Assembly: GCA_009843915.1 (NCBI GenBank) | Contig: VYCM01000098.1 | Span: 1-64,000 of the forward strand | Direction: 5' to 3' | Length of the DNA: 64,000 nt | Origin: Acidimicrobiaceae bacterium | GTDB taxonomy: Bacteria; Actinomycetota; Acidimicrobiia; Acidimicrobiales; Aldehydirespiratoraceae | Part shown: piece by piece, positions 34,978 to 44,293 of the stretch | Layout: each line of letters opens with the position of its first letter | Numbering within the stretch: position 1 is the stretch's first letter | Translations under genes and position numbers: made by a program | Notes under the pieces: generated by a model | The model's input: only the letters and a program-made list of their open reading frames with translations | The model's database searches: none | What the model was told of the DNA's origin: nothing

Positions 34978-35436
34978 ATGGTCAACCCCATTCCCGACGA
35001 CTACCCGCGAATCTCGACCTACCTCTGCGTGGACGGCGCAGCCGAGGCCATCGACTTCTACACGAGCGTTCTCGGTTTCACCGAGAGTCGCCGTATGGAC
35101 TTCGGCGGCCGGATCGGCCACAGCGAGCTGCGTCTCGGCGACTCGCTGATCATGCTGTCCGACGAGTGGCCCGAGGAGGGCGTCGTGGGGCCCAACACGC
35201 TGGGCGGGACGCCGGTGTCCATGACCGTGAACGTCGAGGACTGCGACGCGACCTTCGCGGCCGCGCTGGCGGCCGGGGCTACGGAGCTGAGGCCCCCCGA
35301 GGACCAGTTCTACGGTGACCGCGCCGGTCAGTTCCTCGACCCGTGGGGCCACAAGTGGAGTGTTCACACCCACATCGAGGACGTCGACGACGAAGAGCTG
35401 GACCGGCGCGCCGCCGCGATGATGGGCGGAGGCTGA
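34978..35436 (+). CDS. VOC family protein (glyoxalase/bleomycin-resistance-like)
   Basis: PRISTYLCVDGAAEAIDFYTSVLGFTESRRMDFGGRIGHSELRLGDSLIMLSDE. Confidence 0.9.
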   Translation: MVNPIPDDYPRISTYLCVDGAAEAIDFYTSVLGFTESRRMDFGGRIGHSELRLGDSLIMLSDEWPEEGVVGPNTLGGTPVSMTVNVEDCDATFAAALAAGATELRPPEDQFYGDRAGQFLDPWGHKWSVHTHIEDVDDEELDRRAAAMMGGG

Positions 35437-35442
35437 GCGCGA

Positions 35443-36063
35443 GTGCCCTCCCCTCCGCAGTCTCTGGTCGTGCTCGATGTGGAGGGCGTGCTCACCCCAG
35501 AGGTGTGGATCGCGGTAGCCGAGCGCACCGGCATCGACTTCCTGCGCCGCACCACCCGCGACGAGCCCGACTACGACGTGCTCATGAAGGGCAGGATCGC
35601 GGCGCTCGACGCGGCCGGCATCACCATGACCACCATCATGGAGGTCGTCGAGGGGCTAATGCCGCTGCCCGGCGCCCGCCGGTTCCTCGAGGAGCTCCAG
35701 TCCCGCGTCCCCGTCGTGCTGCTGTCGGACACCTTCGAGCAGTTCGGCCGCCCCCTCATGGCGGAACTGGGCTGGCCCCTGCTGCTGTGCCACACGCTGG
35801 TGGTGGAGGGCGACCGTCTGGCCGACTACCGGCTGCGGGTCAACGATCAGAAGGCGAGGTCCGTGGAGGCCTTCCGCGCCCTCAACTACCGGGTGGTCGC
35901 GGTGGGGGACTCCTACAACGACATGACCATGCTGGCCGCGGCCGACTCCGGGATCCTGTTCCGGGCACCGGACAACGTGATTGCCGAGCACCCGCAGTAC
36001 CCCTGCTGCACGGCCTATGAGGACCTCCTGGACCTGATCGACGGCTGCATTCTGAATTTTTAA
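35443..36063 (+). CDS. thrH: bifunctional phosphoserine phosphatase/homoserine phosphotransferase ThrH-like
   Basis: LDVEGVLTPEVWIAVAERTGIDFLRRTTRDEPDYDVLMKGR..., LLSDTFEQFGRPLMAELG, GDSYNDMTMLAAADSGILFRAPDNVI. Confidence 0.9.
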   Translation: MPSPPQSLVVLDVEGVLTPEVWIAVAERTGIDFLRRTTRDEPDYDVLMKGRIAALDAAGITMTTIMEVVEGLMPLPGARRFLEELQSRVPVVLLSDTFEQFGRPLMAELGWPLLLCHTLVVEGDRLADYRLRVNDQKARSVEAFRALNYRVVAVGDSYNDMTMLAAADSGILFRAPDNVIAEHPQYPCCTAYEDLLDLIDGCILNF

Positions 36064-36071
36064 TAAAGTAT

Positions 36072-36188
36072 TTGCAGTCCCCTCAAGGGTGCGCTACGGT
36101 CCGCGCCGAACGCTCTCAGGCGCCCCGCCCTGAATTCGTTCGCTACCGAACGGTTGGTGTGCTACGGTCCGCCGCCATCGCTCTCAGG
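36072..36188 (+). promoter_or_regulatory. upstream region with duplicated 32-bp element, -35/-10 pair and hairpin
   Basis: TTGCAG-N17-TACGGT (36072-36100); 32-bp direct repeats 36089-36120 and 36157-36188; inverted repeat CGTTCG-CTAC-CGAACG 36137-36152. Confidence 0.6.
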
Positions 36189-36201
36189 AGGAGGTAACCC
36201 C

Positions 36202-37800
36202 ATGAAGTTCAAGTCAGTGATCGCGCTTGTAGCGGTCTTGGCCCTGTTCGCCGCCAGTTGCGGCGAGGACGACGAACCAGCAGCCCCCGATACCAGCGCA
36301 GCAGAGGCCGCGGCCGCCGAGGCGGCTGCCGCGGCTGCTGAGGCTGAGGCGGCGGCTGCGGCTGCTGAGGCCGAGGCCGCAGCTACTGCCGCGGCTGCTG
36401 AGGCTGAGGCTGCTGAGGCTGAGGCGGCGGCTCAGGAAGCGGCTGCTGAGGCTGAGGCTGCTGCGGCAAGGGCCGCGGAGGCCGAGGCTGCGCTGCAGGC
36501 CGCCATGGAAGAGGCTGAGGGAGCCATCGACCCCGACGTCGTGGCCGAGCTCGAGGCTCAGTTGGAAGCGGCTGAGGCTGAGGCGGCCGCTGCGGCTGAG
36601 GCGGCCGCGGCTGCTGAGGCTGAGGCTGAGGCGCAGGCTGCCGCTGCTGAGGCGGCTATGGCGGGCCCCGAGCCCATGGTCCAGGCCGTCGACATCCGGG
36701 CCGCGCTCAACGCCGACCTCGACAACTGCGGGCCTGCGCCGTCCGGCGAGCCGATCAGGGTCGGCATGGCCATGGACTTCAGCGACGTGGTCGGCTTCGT
36801 CGACATCCCCGGCTCCAAGCTGGTTCCCCACTTCGCCAACCTGATCAACTGCATCGGCGGGGTCAACGGGTCACCGGTCGAGGTGAGGGTCGAGGACGTA
36901 GGCGGCGATGCCACCACCGCTGGCGTGGCCGCCGAGCAGCTGCTCGACTGGGGAGCGCACTTCCTCATCGGCCCGCCCTTCGCCGACTTCACCCTGCCGA
37001 TCCTGCAGGCCACCGGCGGCCAGGTGCCGGTCTTCGTGGCCGCCTCGACCGAGCCCACACTCTCTGACATCGAGAACAACTCGTTCCTGGTGTCCTTCGA
37101 CGACTACGGCCAGTCCTCGGCGGCGGCCGAGTGGGCCCTCGACCAGGGCATCACCCGGGCCTTCGTGTTCACCCAGCCCGGCCCGTACACCGGATACAAC
37201 CCCGACGTCTTCAAGGAGGTCTTCGAGGCCGGCGGCGGCGAGATCGTGGCCGAGCACACCTACGTGTGGTTCGAAGACACGGACTTCTCGGCCCAGGTGG
37301 CCGAACTGTCGGAGGTCCTCCAGGACAACGAGGCCTTCTTCTCGGCCGCGCTCGGCTACCAGGTCACCGCGCTGAGGGGCCAGCTCGAGGGAGCCGGGTT
37401 CGACAACATCACCTACATCGGCACCGACGCACTCGACGCCACGGGCATCGCCATCGAGGAGAACAACGAGGGCATCGTCCACACCCCCCACATCAACGTC
37501 GAGCCGGGCGGCCTCAACGACCGCCTGCTCCAGGGGTACTCCGCCGCCAACGACGGCGAGGTGCTGGAGAGCCAGGGCTTCATGGGCCTCTACGTCGACT
37601 CGCTGCTGCTGGGCATCCAGGGCATCGTCAACTGCGGCTGCACCGACTCAGCCCAGATCGGCGACGCCGTGGCCCAGATCGAGGGCTTCGAGGGCTTCAG
37701 CGGCACGATCACCTACGTCGGCACCACCGGCACACCGCCGAAGTCGGTCCCGATCAAGCGGATCGTCAACGGCCAGGACGTCCTCGTCGAGATGAGGTGA
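36202..37800 (+). CDS. branched-chain amino acid/urea-type ABC transporter substrate-binding lipoprotein with long Ala/Glu-rich spacer
   Basis: Signal peptide with lipobox LFAASC; ~130-residue A/E-rich segment; periplasmic-binding fold IRVGMAMDFSDVVGFVDIPGSKLVPHFANLINCIGGVNGSPVEVRVEDVGGD. Confidence 0.88.
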   Translation: MKFKSVIALVAVLALFAASCGEDDEPAAPDTSAAEAAAAEAAAAAAEAEAAAAAAEAEAAATAAAAEAEAAEAEAAAQEAAAEAEAAAARAAEAEAALQAAMEEAEGAIDPDVVAELEAQLEAAEAEAAAAAEAAAAAEAEAEAQAAAAEAAMAGPEPMVQAVDIRAALNADLDNCGPAPSGEPIRVGMAMDFSDVVGFVDIPGSKLVPHFANLINCIGGVNGSPVEVRVEDVGGDATTAGVAAEQLLDWGAHFLIGPPFADFTLPILQATGGQVPVFVAASTEPTLSDIENNSFLVSFDDYGQSSAAAEWALDQGITRAFVFTQPGPYTGYNPDVFKEVFEAGGGEIVAEHTYVWFEDTDFSAQVAELSEVLQDNEAFFSAALGYQVTALRGQLEGAGFDNITYIGTDALDATGIAIEENNEGIVHTPHINVEPGGLNDRLLQGYSAANDGEVLESQGFMGLYVDSLLLGIQGIVNCGCTDSAQIGDAVAQIEGFEGFSGTITYVGTTGTPPKSVPIKRIVNGQDVLVEMR

Positions 37801-37854
37801 TTGCAGACCGGACAACCATTCCGACCGGAAGCGGCCGTCGATAGAGACAGACCC

Positions 37855-38568
37855 ATGCTGCTCGAAGTGTCCGGGTTGACCACCCGGTACGGGTCGATCT
37901 CGGCATTGCGCGACGTGAGCCTGTCCGTTGGGGCCGGTGAGGTGGTCGGCCTCATCGGCCCCAACGGGGCAGGCAAGACGACGCTGCTCAACACCGTCGC
38001 GGGGCTGCTGCCGCCCGCCGCGGGGACCGTGGTCTTCGACGGCACCGACGTCACCGGGGCCGCACCCGAGCAGATGCTGAAGTCCGGGCTGGCCCTGGTC
38101 CCGGAGCACCGCCGCATCTTCGCCGACTTCACCGTGGCCGAGAACCTGCGGATCGGCGGGATCACCCTGGCGGCGGCCGAGCGGGCCGAGATGCTCGAGG
38201 AGGTCGTCGAGGTCTTCCCGTTCCTCCGCAGCCGGTGGGACGCGATGGCCGGCTACCTGTCGGGCGGCGAGGCCCAGCAACTCGCCATCGCCCGAGCGCT
38301 GATGTGCAGGCCTCGGCTGCTGCTCATGGACGAACCCTCCCTCGGGCTGGCCCCGGTCCTCGTGGACGCCGTCTTCGAACTGATCGCGGAGCTGCGGGAC
38401 CGCGGCCGGACCCTGCTCGTCGTGGAGCAGAACGCGGCCCGGATGCTGGACGTCGCCGACCGCGCCTACGTGCTGCGCAGCGGTGCAGTGGTGGGCCACG
38501 GCGCGGGCTCGGGACTCCTCGCCGAGACCGACTTGTTCGATACCTTCGTGCGGGGGAGCGCGGCATGA
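37855..38568 (+). CDS. livF: ABC transporter ATP-binding protein (LivF-like)
   Basis: GLIGPNGAGKTTLLNTVAG Walker A, YLSGGEAQQLAIARALM signature, LLLMDEPSLGLAP. Confidence 0.92.
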   Translation: MLLEVSGLTTRYGSISALRDVSLSVGAGEVVGLIGPNGAGKTTLLNTVAGLLPPAAGTVVFDGTDVTGAAPEQMLKSGLALVPEHRRIFADFTVAENLRIGGITLAAAERAEMLEEVVEVFPFLRSRWDAMAGYLSGGEAQQLAIARALMCRPRLLLMDEPSLGLAPVLVDAVFELIAELRDRGRTLLVVEQNAARMLDVADRAYVLRSGAVVGHGAGSGLLAETDLFDTFVRGSAA

Positions 38569-39452
38569 CCGAACTGGTCCAGAACCTGATCGACGGGCTG
38601 GGGCGAGGCAGCATCTACGCGCTGCTGGCGCTGGGCGTGGCCGTGGTCTTCGGCGTGATGCACCTGCTGAACTTCGCCCACGGCGAGCTCATCACCGTGA
38701 GCGGCTACGCGGCCTACGCCGCGTTCAGCAACGGCTGGTCGTGGTACTTGGTGGCTCCCCTGATCGTGGTCGTGTCGGTGGTCACCAACCTGCTCATCGA
38801 GCGGATCGCCTTCAGCCGGGTGCGGGGCTCGTCGGAGTTCACCCAGCTGTTGACCTCCTTCGGCATCCATTTCCTGGTGGCGGCCATCTTCCTGATGTAC
38901 GTCGGCGCGCGGGTACAGACGTTCGCGGAGCCGGGCTGGATCGCCGACACCTACTCGGTCGGACCGGTACGGGTGGAGGTGTTCGACACCGTCGTCATCA
39001 TCGTGGCGATCGTGACGCTGGTCCTAACGGCCGCCGTCCTCCAGCGCACCATGTTCGGGCTCTCAATCAGGGCCGCGGCGGCCGACTTCGACGCGGCCCG
39101 CCTGATGGGCGTCAACTCCGACCGTGTCATCCGGGGCGCCTTCGCCCTCTCCGGCGCGCTGGCCGGCATCGCCGGGATCTTCTGGCTGATGCGGGCCGGC
39201 CACACCTCTCCCACCTCCGGCATCAACCCGATGCTCAGCGGCGTGCTGGCCGCCCTCATCGGGGGGCTCGGCAGCCTCAAGGGCGCGGTGATCGGCGGTC
39301 TCGCCCTGGGGCTCGCCGAAGTGATGCTGCGAACCTGGCTGCCCGGAGGGGCGGCCGCCCTCACCCAGGGTGTGGTGTTCAGCCTGATCGCGCTGCTGTT
39401 CATCTTCAGGCCCGGCGGCCTGGTCAACGTGGCCCACGCGGAGCGGGTGTGA
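38565..39452 (+). CDS. livH: branched-chain amino acid ABC transporter permease (LivH-like)
   Basis: IYALLALGVAVVFGVMHLLNFAHGELITVSGYAAY; ATGA overlap with livF-like. Confidence 0.92.
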   Translation: MTELVQNLIDGLGRGSIYALLALGVAVVFGVMHLLNFAHGELITVSGYAAYAAFSNGWSWYLVAPLIVVVSVVTNLLIERIAFSRVRGSSEFTQLLTSFGIHFLVAAIFLMYVGARVQTFAEPGWIADTYSVGPVRVEVFDTVVIIVAIVTLVLTAAVLQRTMFGLSIRAAAADFDAARLMGVNSDRVIRGAFALSGALAGIAGIFWLMRAGHTSPTSGINPMLSGVLAALIGGLGSLKGAVIGGLALGLAEVMLRTWLPGGAAALTQGVVFSLIALLFIFRPGGLVNVAHAERV

Positions 39453-41377
39453 TGGCGACCCGATCGCTCGTGGCCGCATGGACCGGGAACCGCCGGCGCG
39501 AGGCCGGACTGCTGTTCCCCAGCCTCCGGCGCGATGTCGCCTTCCCGCTGGCCGGCGCGGTCGTGCTGTTCGCGGCCTTCGTGGGGGCGGGACTGCTGTA
39601 CACGCTGATGGTCGAGGGCGCATCGGCCGAGAAGCTGATCACCGCGATGTTCATCGACGCCATCATGGTGATCGGCATCCAGATCTACGTGGGCAACACC
39701 GGAGTGTTCTCCTTCGGCCACATCGGCTTCGGCGCAGTGGCCGGGTACGCCTTCGCCATCTTCGCCATCGCACCCGAAGACAAGTACACCCGCATACCGA
39801 ATGCCCCCTGGGGACTGGCCGACGTGGAGATGGGACCCCTGCCCGCGACCGGGGTGGCTCTGGTGATCACGCTCATTGTGGCCGTGATCGTCGGGATCGG
39901 CCTGGGACGGTCCGGGGCCCGGTCGGGCTCGGTGGCGGCCACCGTCATCACCCTGGCCCTGCTCTTCTTCACCCACGAGGTAGCCGCCAGCTGGAACGAG
40001 CTGACTGGCGGGGAGCGAGCCGGGCTGACCTTCGGGATCGGCGACACGCTCCAGACCCGTACACCGATCTATCTCGCGCTGTTCGCGGCCATCGTGCTGG
40101 CCCTGCTGTTCGCCCGAAGCAGCATCGGACGGCTGAACCAGGCGGCCCGCGAGGACAATCTCGCGGCCCGGGCCATGGGCATCAATCCCGTCGTCCAGCA
40201 GACGATCGCTCTCCTGCTGTCGGTGGCGGTGGTGGCGGTGGCCGCCTCGCTGCGGGTGTACGAGATCGGGAGCCTTCTCCCCGAGTTCTTCTTCTTCCAG
40301 TACACGCTGCTCACGCTGGTCATGCTCGTGGTGGGCGGTCGCAACGGCGTGACCGGTGCACTCCTCGGGGTGGCGGTCATCACCGCGGTGCGCGAGAGCG
40401 CTCGCCGCATGGGATCGGACGGCTATGAGATATTCGGTCTCGGACTCGACGGGAACCTCGACTGGGTGTTCCGGGAAGGGCTGCCGACTGTGTTGCTCGG
40501 TCTGGCCATGGTCGTCTTCATGATCTGGCGCCCCAACGGCGTGCTCGACGACTGGGAGGTCGACGCATGGCTGTGGCGCCGCTTCATCCGCCAGAAGCCC
40601 CCCGCTGCCGCGGTCGCGGCCCCAGAACCCGACGCCCTCGATCTCTCCGCCAGCGGGGTGACAGTGGAATTCGGCGGCTTCCGGGCACTCGACGGCGCCT
40701 CGATCGAAGTCTCCAACCGAGAGATAGTGGGTTTGATCGGCCCCAACGGGGCGGGCAAGACGACGCTCGTGAACGTGATGACCGGCATGGTGGACCCCAC
40801 CTCCGGGGAGGTGCAGCTCGGCGAGATGGGGCTGACGTCGGAGCCCTCCCATTCCATCGCCCGCGCCGGCCTGGTCCGGACATTCCAGAACCTCAGGCTG
40901 TTCTCGTCGCTCACCGTGCGGGAGAACGTGGAGGTGGCCGCGCTCATGGCCTCGGTCCATCGCAACGGCGGCTCCCGGACCGACATCGACGCCATCGTCG
41001 CCGGAGCGGGCCTGTGGGAGCAGCGCAACCGCCGGGCCGGCCAGCTCGACTACGGGAACTCCCGGCGCCTGGAGCTGGCTCGGGCGGCGGCGGCCGCTCC
41101 CGCCTTCCTGCTGCTAGACGAGCCGACCAGCGGCATGAGCGGCACCGAGTCGCTGGCCATGGTGGAGAGTGTCCGGAGCATGGCGGCCGCCGTGGGCGCG
41201 GGCGTGCTGGTGATCGACCACGACCTCAACTTCATCACCGGGATCTGCGACCGGGTCTACTGCCTGGACCAGGGCCGGATGATCGCCATCGGCACGCCGG
41301 ACGAGGTGCAGGCCGACGCGGCGGTAAAGGCTGCGTACCTGGGCGAGGCCGCGCAGCCCGGCGAGGACCGGACGTGA
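39452..41377 (+). CDS. LivM-LivG fusion: ABC permease fused to ATP-binding domain
   Basis: N-terminal permease (GNTGVFSFGHIGFGAVAGYAFA), C-terminal ATPase (GLIGPNGAGKTTLVNVMTGMVDPTSGE, LLLDEPTSGMSGTE) in one ORF. Confidence 0.92.
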   Translation: MATRSLVAAWTGNRRREAGLLFPSLRRDVAFPLAGAVVLFAAFVGAGLLYTLMVEGASAEKLITAMFIDAIMVIGIQIYVGNTGVFSFGHIGFGAVAGYAFAIFAIAPEDKYTRIPNAPWGLADVEMGPLPATGVALVITLIVAVIVGIGLGRSGARSGSVAATVITLALLFFTHEVAASWNELTGGERAGLTFGIGDTLQTRTPIYLALFAAIVLALLFARSSIGRLNQAAREDNLAARAMGINPVVQQTIALLLSVAVVAVAASLRVYEIGSLLPEFFFFQYTLLTLVMLVVGGRNGVTGALLGVAVITAVRESARRMGSDGYEIFGLGLDGNLDWVFREGLPTVLLGLAMVVFMIWRPNGVLDDWEVDAWLWRRFIRQKPPAAAVAAPEPDALDLSASGVTVEFGGFRALDGASIEVSNREIVGLIGPNGAGKTTLVNVMTGMVDPTSGEVQLGEMGLTSEPSHSIARAGLVRTFQNLRLFSSLTVRENVEVAALMASVHRNGGSRTDIDAIVAGAGLWEQRNRRAGQLDYGNSRRLELARAAAAAPAFLLLDEPTSGMSGTESLAMVESVRSMAAAVGAGVLVIDHDLNFITGICDRVYCLDQGRMIAIGTPDEVQADAAVKAAYLGEAAQPGEDRT

Positions 41378-41394
41378 GCGAGGACCGGACGTGA
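41361..41394. repeat. 17-bp perfect tandem duplication GCGAGGACCGGACGTGA
   Basis: Copies 41361-41377 and 41378-41394 spanning the LivMG stop and GntR start. Confidence 0.95.
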
Positions 41395-42077
41395 ACGTCG
41401 AGTACCCGCCCGTCGATCCGGGCCGCCGCCGGCGCGGCAGCCTCGCGGATGAGGTCGTGACCTACGTCCGCGACCTCATCCTGGCCGGCGCGCTCAAGCC
41501 GGGCGCCAAGATCGACCAGGCCGCCATCGGCGAGGTGCTCGACGTGAGCCGCAGCCCGGTGCGCGAGGCCTTGGTGATACTGGGACGCGAGGGCCTGGTG
41601 GAGGTCACCCCACGCCGGGGCGCGTCGGTGGCGCATCTCACGCCCGACGACATCATCGACCACTACGAACTGTTCGGGGTAGTGGCCGGAAGAGCCGCGG
41701 CCATGGCCGCCGAGTCGCTCAAGGACGACGAGATCGCCGAACTCACCGCCATCCACGAGCGCTTCGAGCACGACAGCGGCGAGGATCTGTCGGCCTTGAA
41801 CAACGCCTTCCATCGGGTGATCAACTCGGCCGCACCCCGCCGGACCCGTTGGCTGCTGCGACACCTGGTCAGCTCGGTGCCGTCGCGCTACTACGAGTTC
41901 ATCGAGGGCTGGGACTCGCAGGCCGTCCAGCACCACGCTGCCATCCTCGAGGCGATCAGCGCGCGCGATGCCGACGGCGCCCGCCGAGCTATGGAGGAGC
42001 ATCTGCACCGGAGCGGCCTCGCCGCGGCCGAGTTGCTCCAGCGCCACGGCTACTGGGACGAGGAGGCGGAGCAGTGA
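41391..42077 (+). CDS. GntR family transcriptional regulator (FCD domain)
   Basis: SLADEVVTYVRDLILAGALKPGAKIDQAAIGEVLDVSRSPVREALVILGREGLVEVTPRRGASV. Confidence 0.93.
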   Translation: MNVEYPPVDPGRRRRGSLADEVVTYVRDLILAGALKPGAKIDQAAIGEVLDVSRSPVREALVILGREGLVEVTPRRGASVAHLTPDDIIDHYELFGVVAGRAAAMAAESLKDDEIAELTAIHERFEHDSGEDLSALNNAFHRVINSAAPRRTRWLLRHLVSSVPSRYYEFIEGWDSQAVQHHAAILEAISARDADGARRAMEEHLHRSGLAAAELLQRHGYWDEEAEQ

Positions 42078-43276
42078 CCGTCTCCGCCGTCGCGCCGCCA
42101 CCGCCCCACACCGTCGCCGCGGCCGAGGACTTCGAGATGATCCGCACCGAGGTGCGGCGCCTGTGCGACAAGTACGGCAACGCCTACTGGCGCGAGCTCG
42201 AGCCTGATCGCTACCCCGAGGAGTTCGTGGCCGAGCTGACCGAGCAGGGCTGGCTCGGCGCGCTGATCCCCGAGGAGTACGGGGGCGGCGGGCTCAGCCT
42301 GGCAGGGGCGTCGGTCATCCTGGAGGAGATCTCGGCCGGCGGCGGCAACCCCAGTGCCTGCCACGCCCAGATGTATGTGATGGGAACCCTGCTGCGCCAC
42401 GGATCGGCGGCCCAGAAGCAGCGCTACCTGCCCCGGATAGCCGACGGGCGGCTGCGCCTCCAAGCGTTCGGTGTGACCGAGCCAGCGGCGGGATCCGAGA
42501 CCACCGCCATCCGCACCCGCGCCGAGCGGGAAGGCGACACGTGGCGCATCAACGGCCAGAAGATCTGGACCTCGCGGGCGCTGCACTCGGACCTGATGAT
42601 CCTGCTGGCTCGCACCTCCCCGCCCGGCCAGTCTGAGGACCGCACGTCGGGACTGTCGGTGTTCATATTCGAGTTGCGGGGCCCCGATGGCGAGCTGCTG
42701 CCCGGGCTGACCATCAACCCGATCCCCACGATGATGAACCACAACACCACCGAGGTCTTCTTCGACGACGTGGTGATCGACGGGGAGGCTCTGGTCGGCA
42801 CCGAGGGGATGGGGTTCTCCCACATCCTCGACGGGATGAACGCCGAGCGGATCCTGATCGCGGCCGAGTGCATCGGCGACGGCCGGTTCTTCCTCGACCG
42901 GGCCAGCGAGTACGCCCGCCAGCGCGAGGTGTTCGGACGCCCCATCGGGAAGAACCAGGGAGTGCAGTTCCCGCTGGCCAAGGCGTACGCCAACCTCCAG
43001 GCCGCCGACCTGATGCGCTGGAAGGCGGCCGACCTCTTCGACCGGGGCGAGCCGTGCGGCGCCGAGGCCAACATGGCGAAGATGCTGGCCTCGGAAGCTT
43101 CGTGGGAGGCGGGCAACGCCGCGCTGAACACTCACGGCGGGTTCGGGTTCGCGGTCGAGTACGACATCGAGCGCAAGCTGCGCGAGACCCGCCTGTATCA
43201 GGTGGCTCCGGTCAACAACAATCTGGTGCTGGCCTTCATCGCCCAGAAGTGCCTTGGCCTGCCCAAGAGCTACTAG
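42074..43276 (+). CDS. acyl-CoA dehydrogenase
   Basis: FGVTEPAAGSETTAIRTRA, REVFGRPIGKNQGVQFPLA, NTHGGFGFAVEYDIERKLRETR. Confidence 0.92.
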   Translation: MTVSAVAPPPPHTVAAAEDFEMIRTEVRRLCDKYGNAYWRELEPDRYPEEFVAELTEQGWLGALIPEEYGGGGLSLAGASVILEEISAGGGNPSACHAQMYVMGTLLRHGSAAQKQRYLPRIADGRLRLQAFGVTEPAAGSETTAIRTRAEREGDTWRINGQKIWTSRALHSDLMILLARTSPPGQSEDRTSGLSVFIFELRGPDGELLPGLTINPIPTMMNHNTTEVFFDDVVIDGEALVGTEGMGFSHILDGMNAERILIAAECIGDGRFFLDRASEYARQREVFGRPIGKNQGVQFPLAKAYANLQAADLMRWKAADLFDRGEPCGAEANMAKMLASEASWEAGNAALNTHGGFGFAVEYDIERKLRETRLYQVAPVNNNLVLAFIAQKCLGLPKSY

Positions 43277-43290
43277 GCCGGAGCGGTGAG

Positions 43291-44253
43291 ATGAGAGCGG
43301 TCGTTCTCGAGGTGTTCAACACGGAGCTCCGCTTCGTCGGCGACCACCCTGAGCCCGATGCGGCCGCCGAGATCATCGACGTGACCGCGTGCGGCGTCTG
43401 CCACTCCGACCTGCACGTGGTGGAAGGAGTGATCCCCAGCCCTCTGCCGCTGGTCCTCGGCCACGAGGTGACCGGTGTGCACCCGCGGCTGGGCCCGGTC
43501 ATGGTCTACGCGCCGTGGGGATGCCGGTCCTGCGAGCTCTGCGCCGAGGGCGTGGAGATGATCTGCGTCGACGCCCGGGAGGCGGGCATCTTCTCCGACG
43601 GCGGGTACGCCGAGAAGATGCGGGTTCCCGACACCGCCTACCTGGCGTCTCTCGGCGAACTCGATCCGGTTGTGAGCGCTCCCCTGGCCTGCGGTGGTCT
43701 CACCGCCTACCGGGCCGTGACTCAGGGTCTCGAGACGCTGCGCCGCCCGGGCCGCCGGCGCCGGGCGCTGGTGATCGGAGCGGGAGGCCTCGGCCAGTAC
43801 GCCCTCCGGTACCTGCGGCTGCTCAGCGACGCAGAGGTCGGGGCCCTGGACCTCTCCGAGGCGAAGCGGGCCACCGCGCTTGAGCGCGGCGCCCACAGCG
43901 CCTACGCCCCCGGCGACGAGTTGCCCCCGTTCGACTTCATTGTCGACTTCATCGGCAGCGAGGCCACGCTGGCGGCCGCCGCGGGCTCAGTGGCCCGTCT
44001 CGGGCTGGTGGCGGTGGTCGGGCTCTATGGCGGCCGGATCCCCTTCGGCTTCGGGGCGGTGCCCCACGAGGCCCGCTTCATGACCAGCGTCTGGGGCAGC
44101 CGCGCCCAGCTCGACGAGCTGCTCGGTCTGGCCGGGCGGGAGCCCTCGGTGCTCAACCCGGTGGAGACGCTGCCCCTCGAAGACGCGCAGACTGCCCACG
44201 ACCGGCTGCGAGCCGGCCAGGTCGAGTCGCGCATCGTGCTGGCCGTCTCCTGA
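43291..44253 (+). CDS. zinc-dependent alcohol dehydrogenase family protein
   Basis: ACGVCHSDLHVVEG, LVLGHEVTGV, CRSCELCAEGVEMIC. Confidence 0.9.
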   Translation: MRAVVLEVFNTELRFVGDHPEPDAAAEIIDVTACGVCHSDLHVVEGVIPSPLPLVLGHEVTGVHPRLGPVMVYAPWGCRSCELCAEGVEMICVDAREAGIFSDGGYAEKMRVPDTAYLASLGELDPVVSAPLACGGLTAYRAVTQGLETLRRPGRRRRALVIGAGGLGQYALRYLRLLSDAEVGALDLSEAKRATALERGAHSAYAPGDELPPFDFIVDFIGSEATLAAAAGSVARLGLVAVVGLYGGRIPFGFGAVPHEARFMTSVWGSRAQLDELLGLAGREPSVLNPVETLPLEDAQTAHDRLRAGQVESRIVLAVS

Positions 44254-44293
44254 TACTCGTCCATCCGAACGTCAATACCCACTAGGAGCATCG

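Noticed and set aside
36214-36831. 205-aa minus-strand Ser/Leu-rich ORF
   Set aside because: Antisense translation of the Ala/Glu-rich spacer of the substrate-binding protein.
38951-40960. 669-aa minus-strand ORF
   Set aside because: Shadow of the livH/livMG-like genes, which have clear family motifs.
44261-44273. CCATCCGAACGTC upstream of the glutamine synthetase-like gene as a third copy of the CTCATCCGA operator
   Set aside because: Short partial match, lacks the TTGAC-N18-TAGGTT promoter context.
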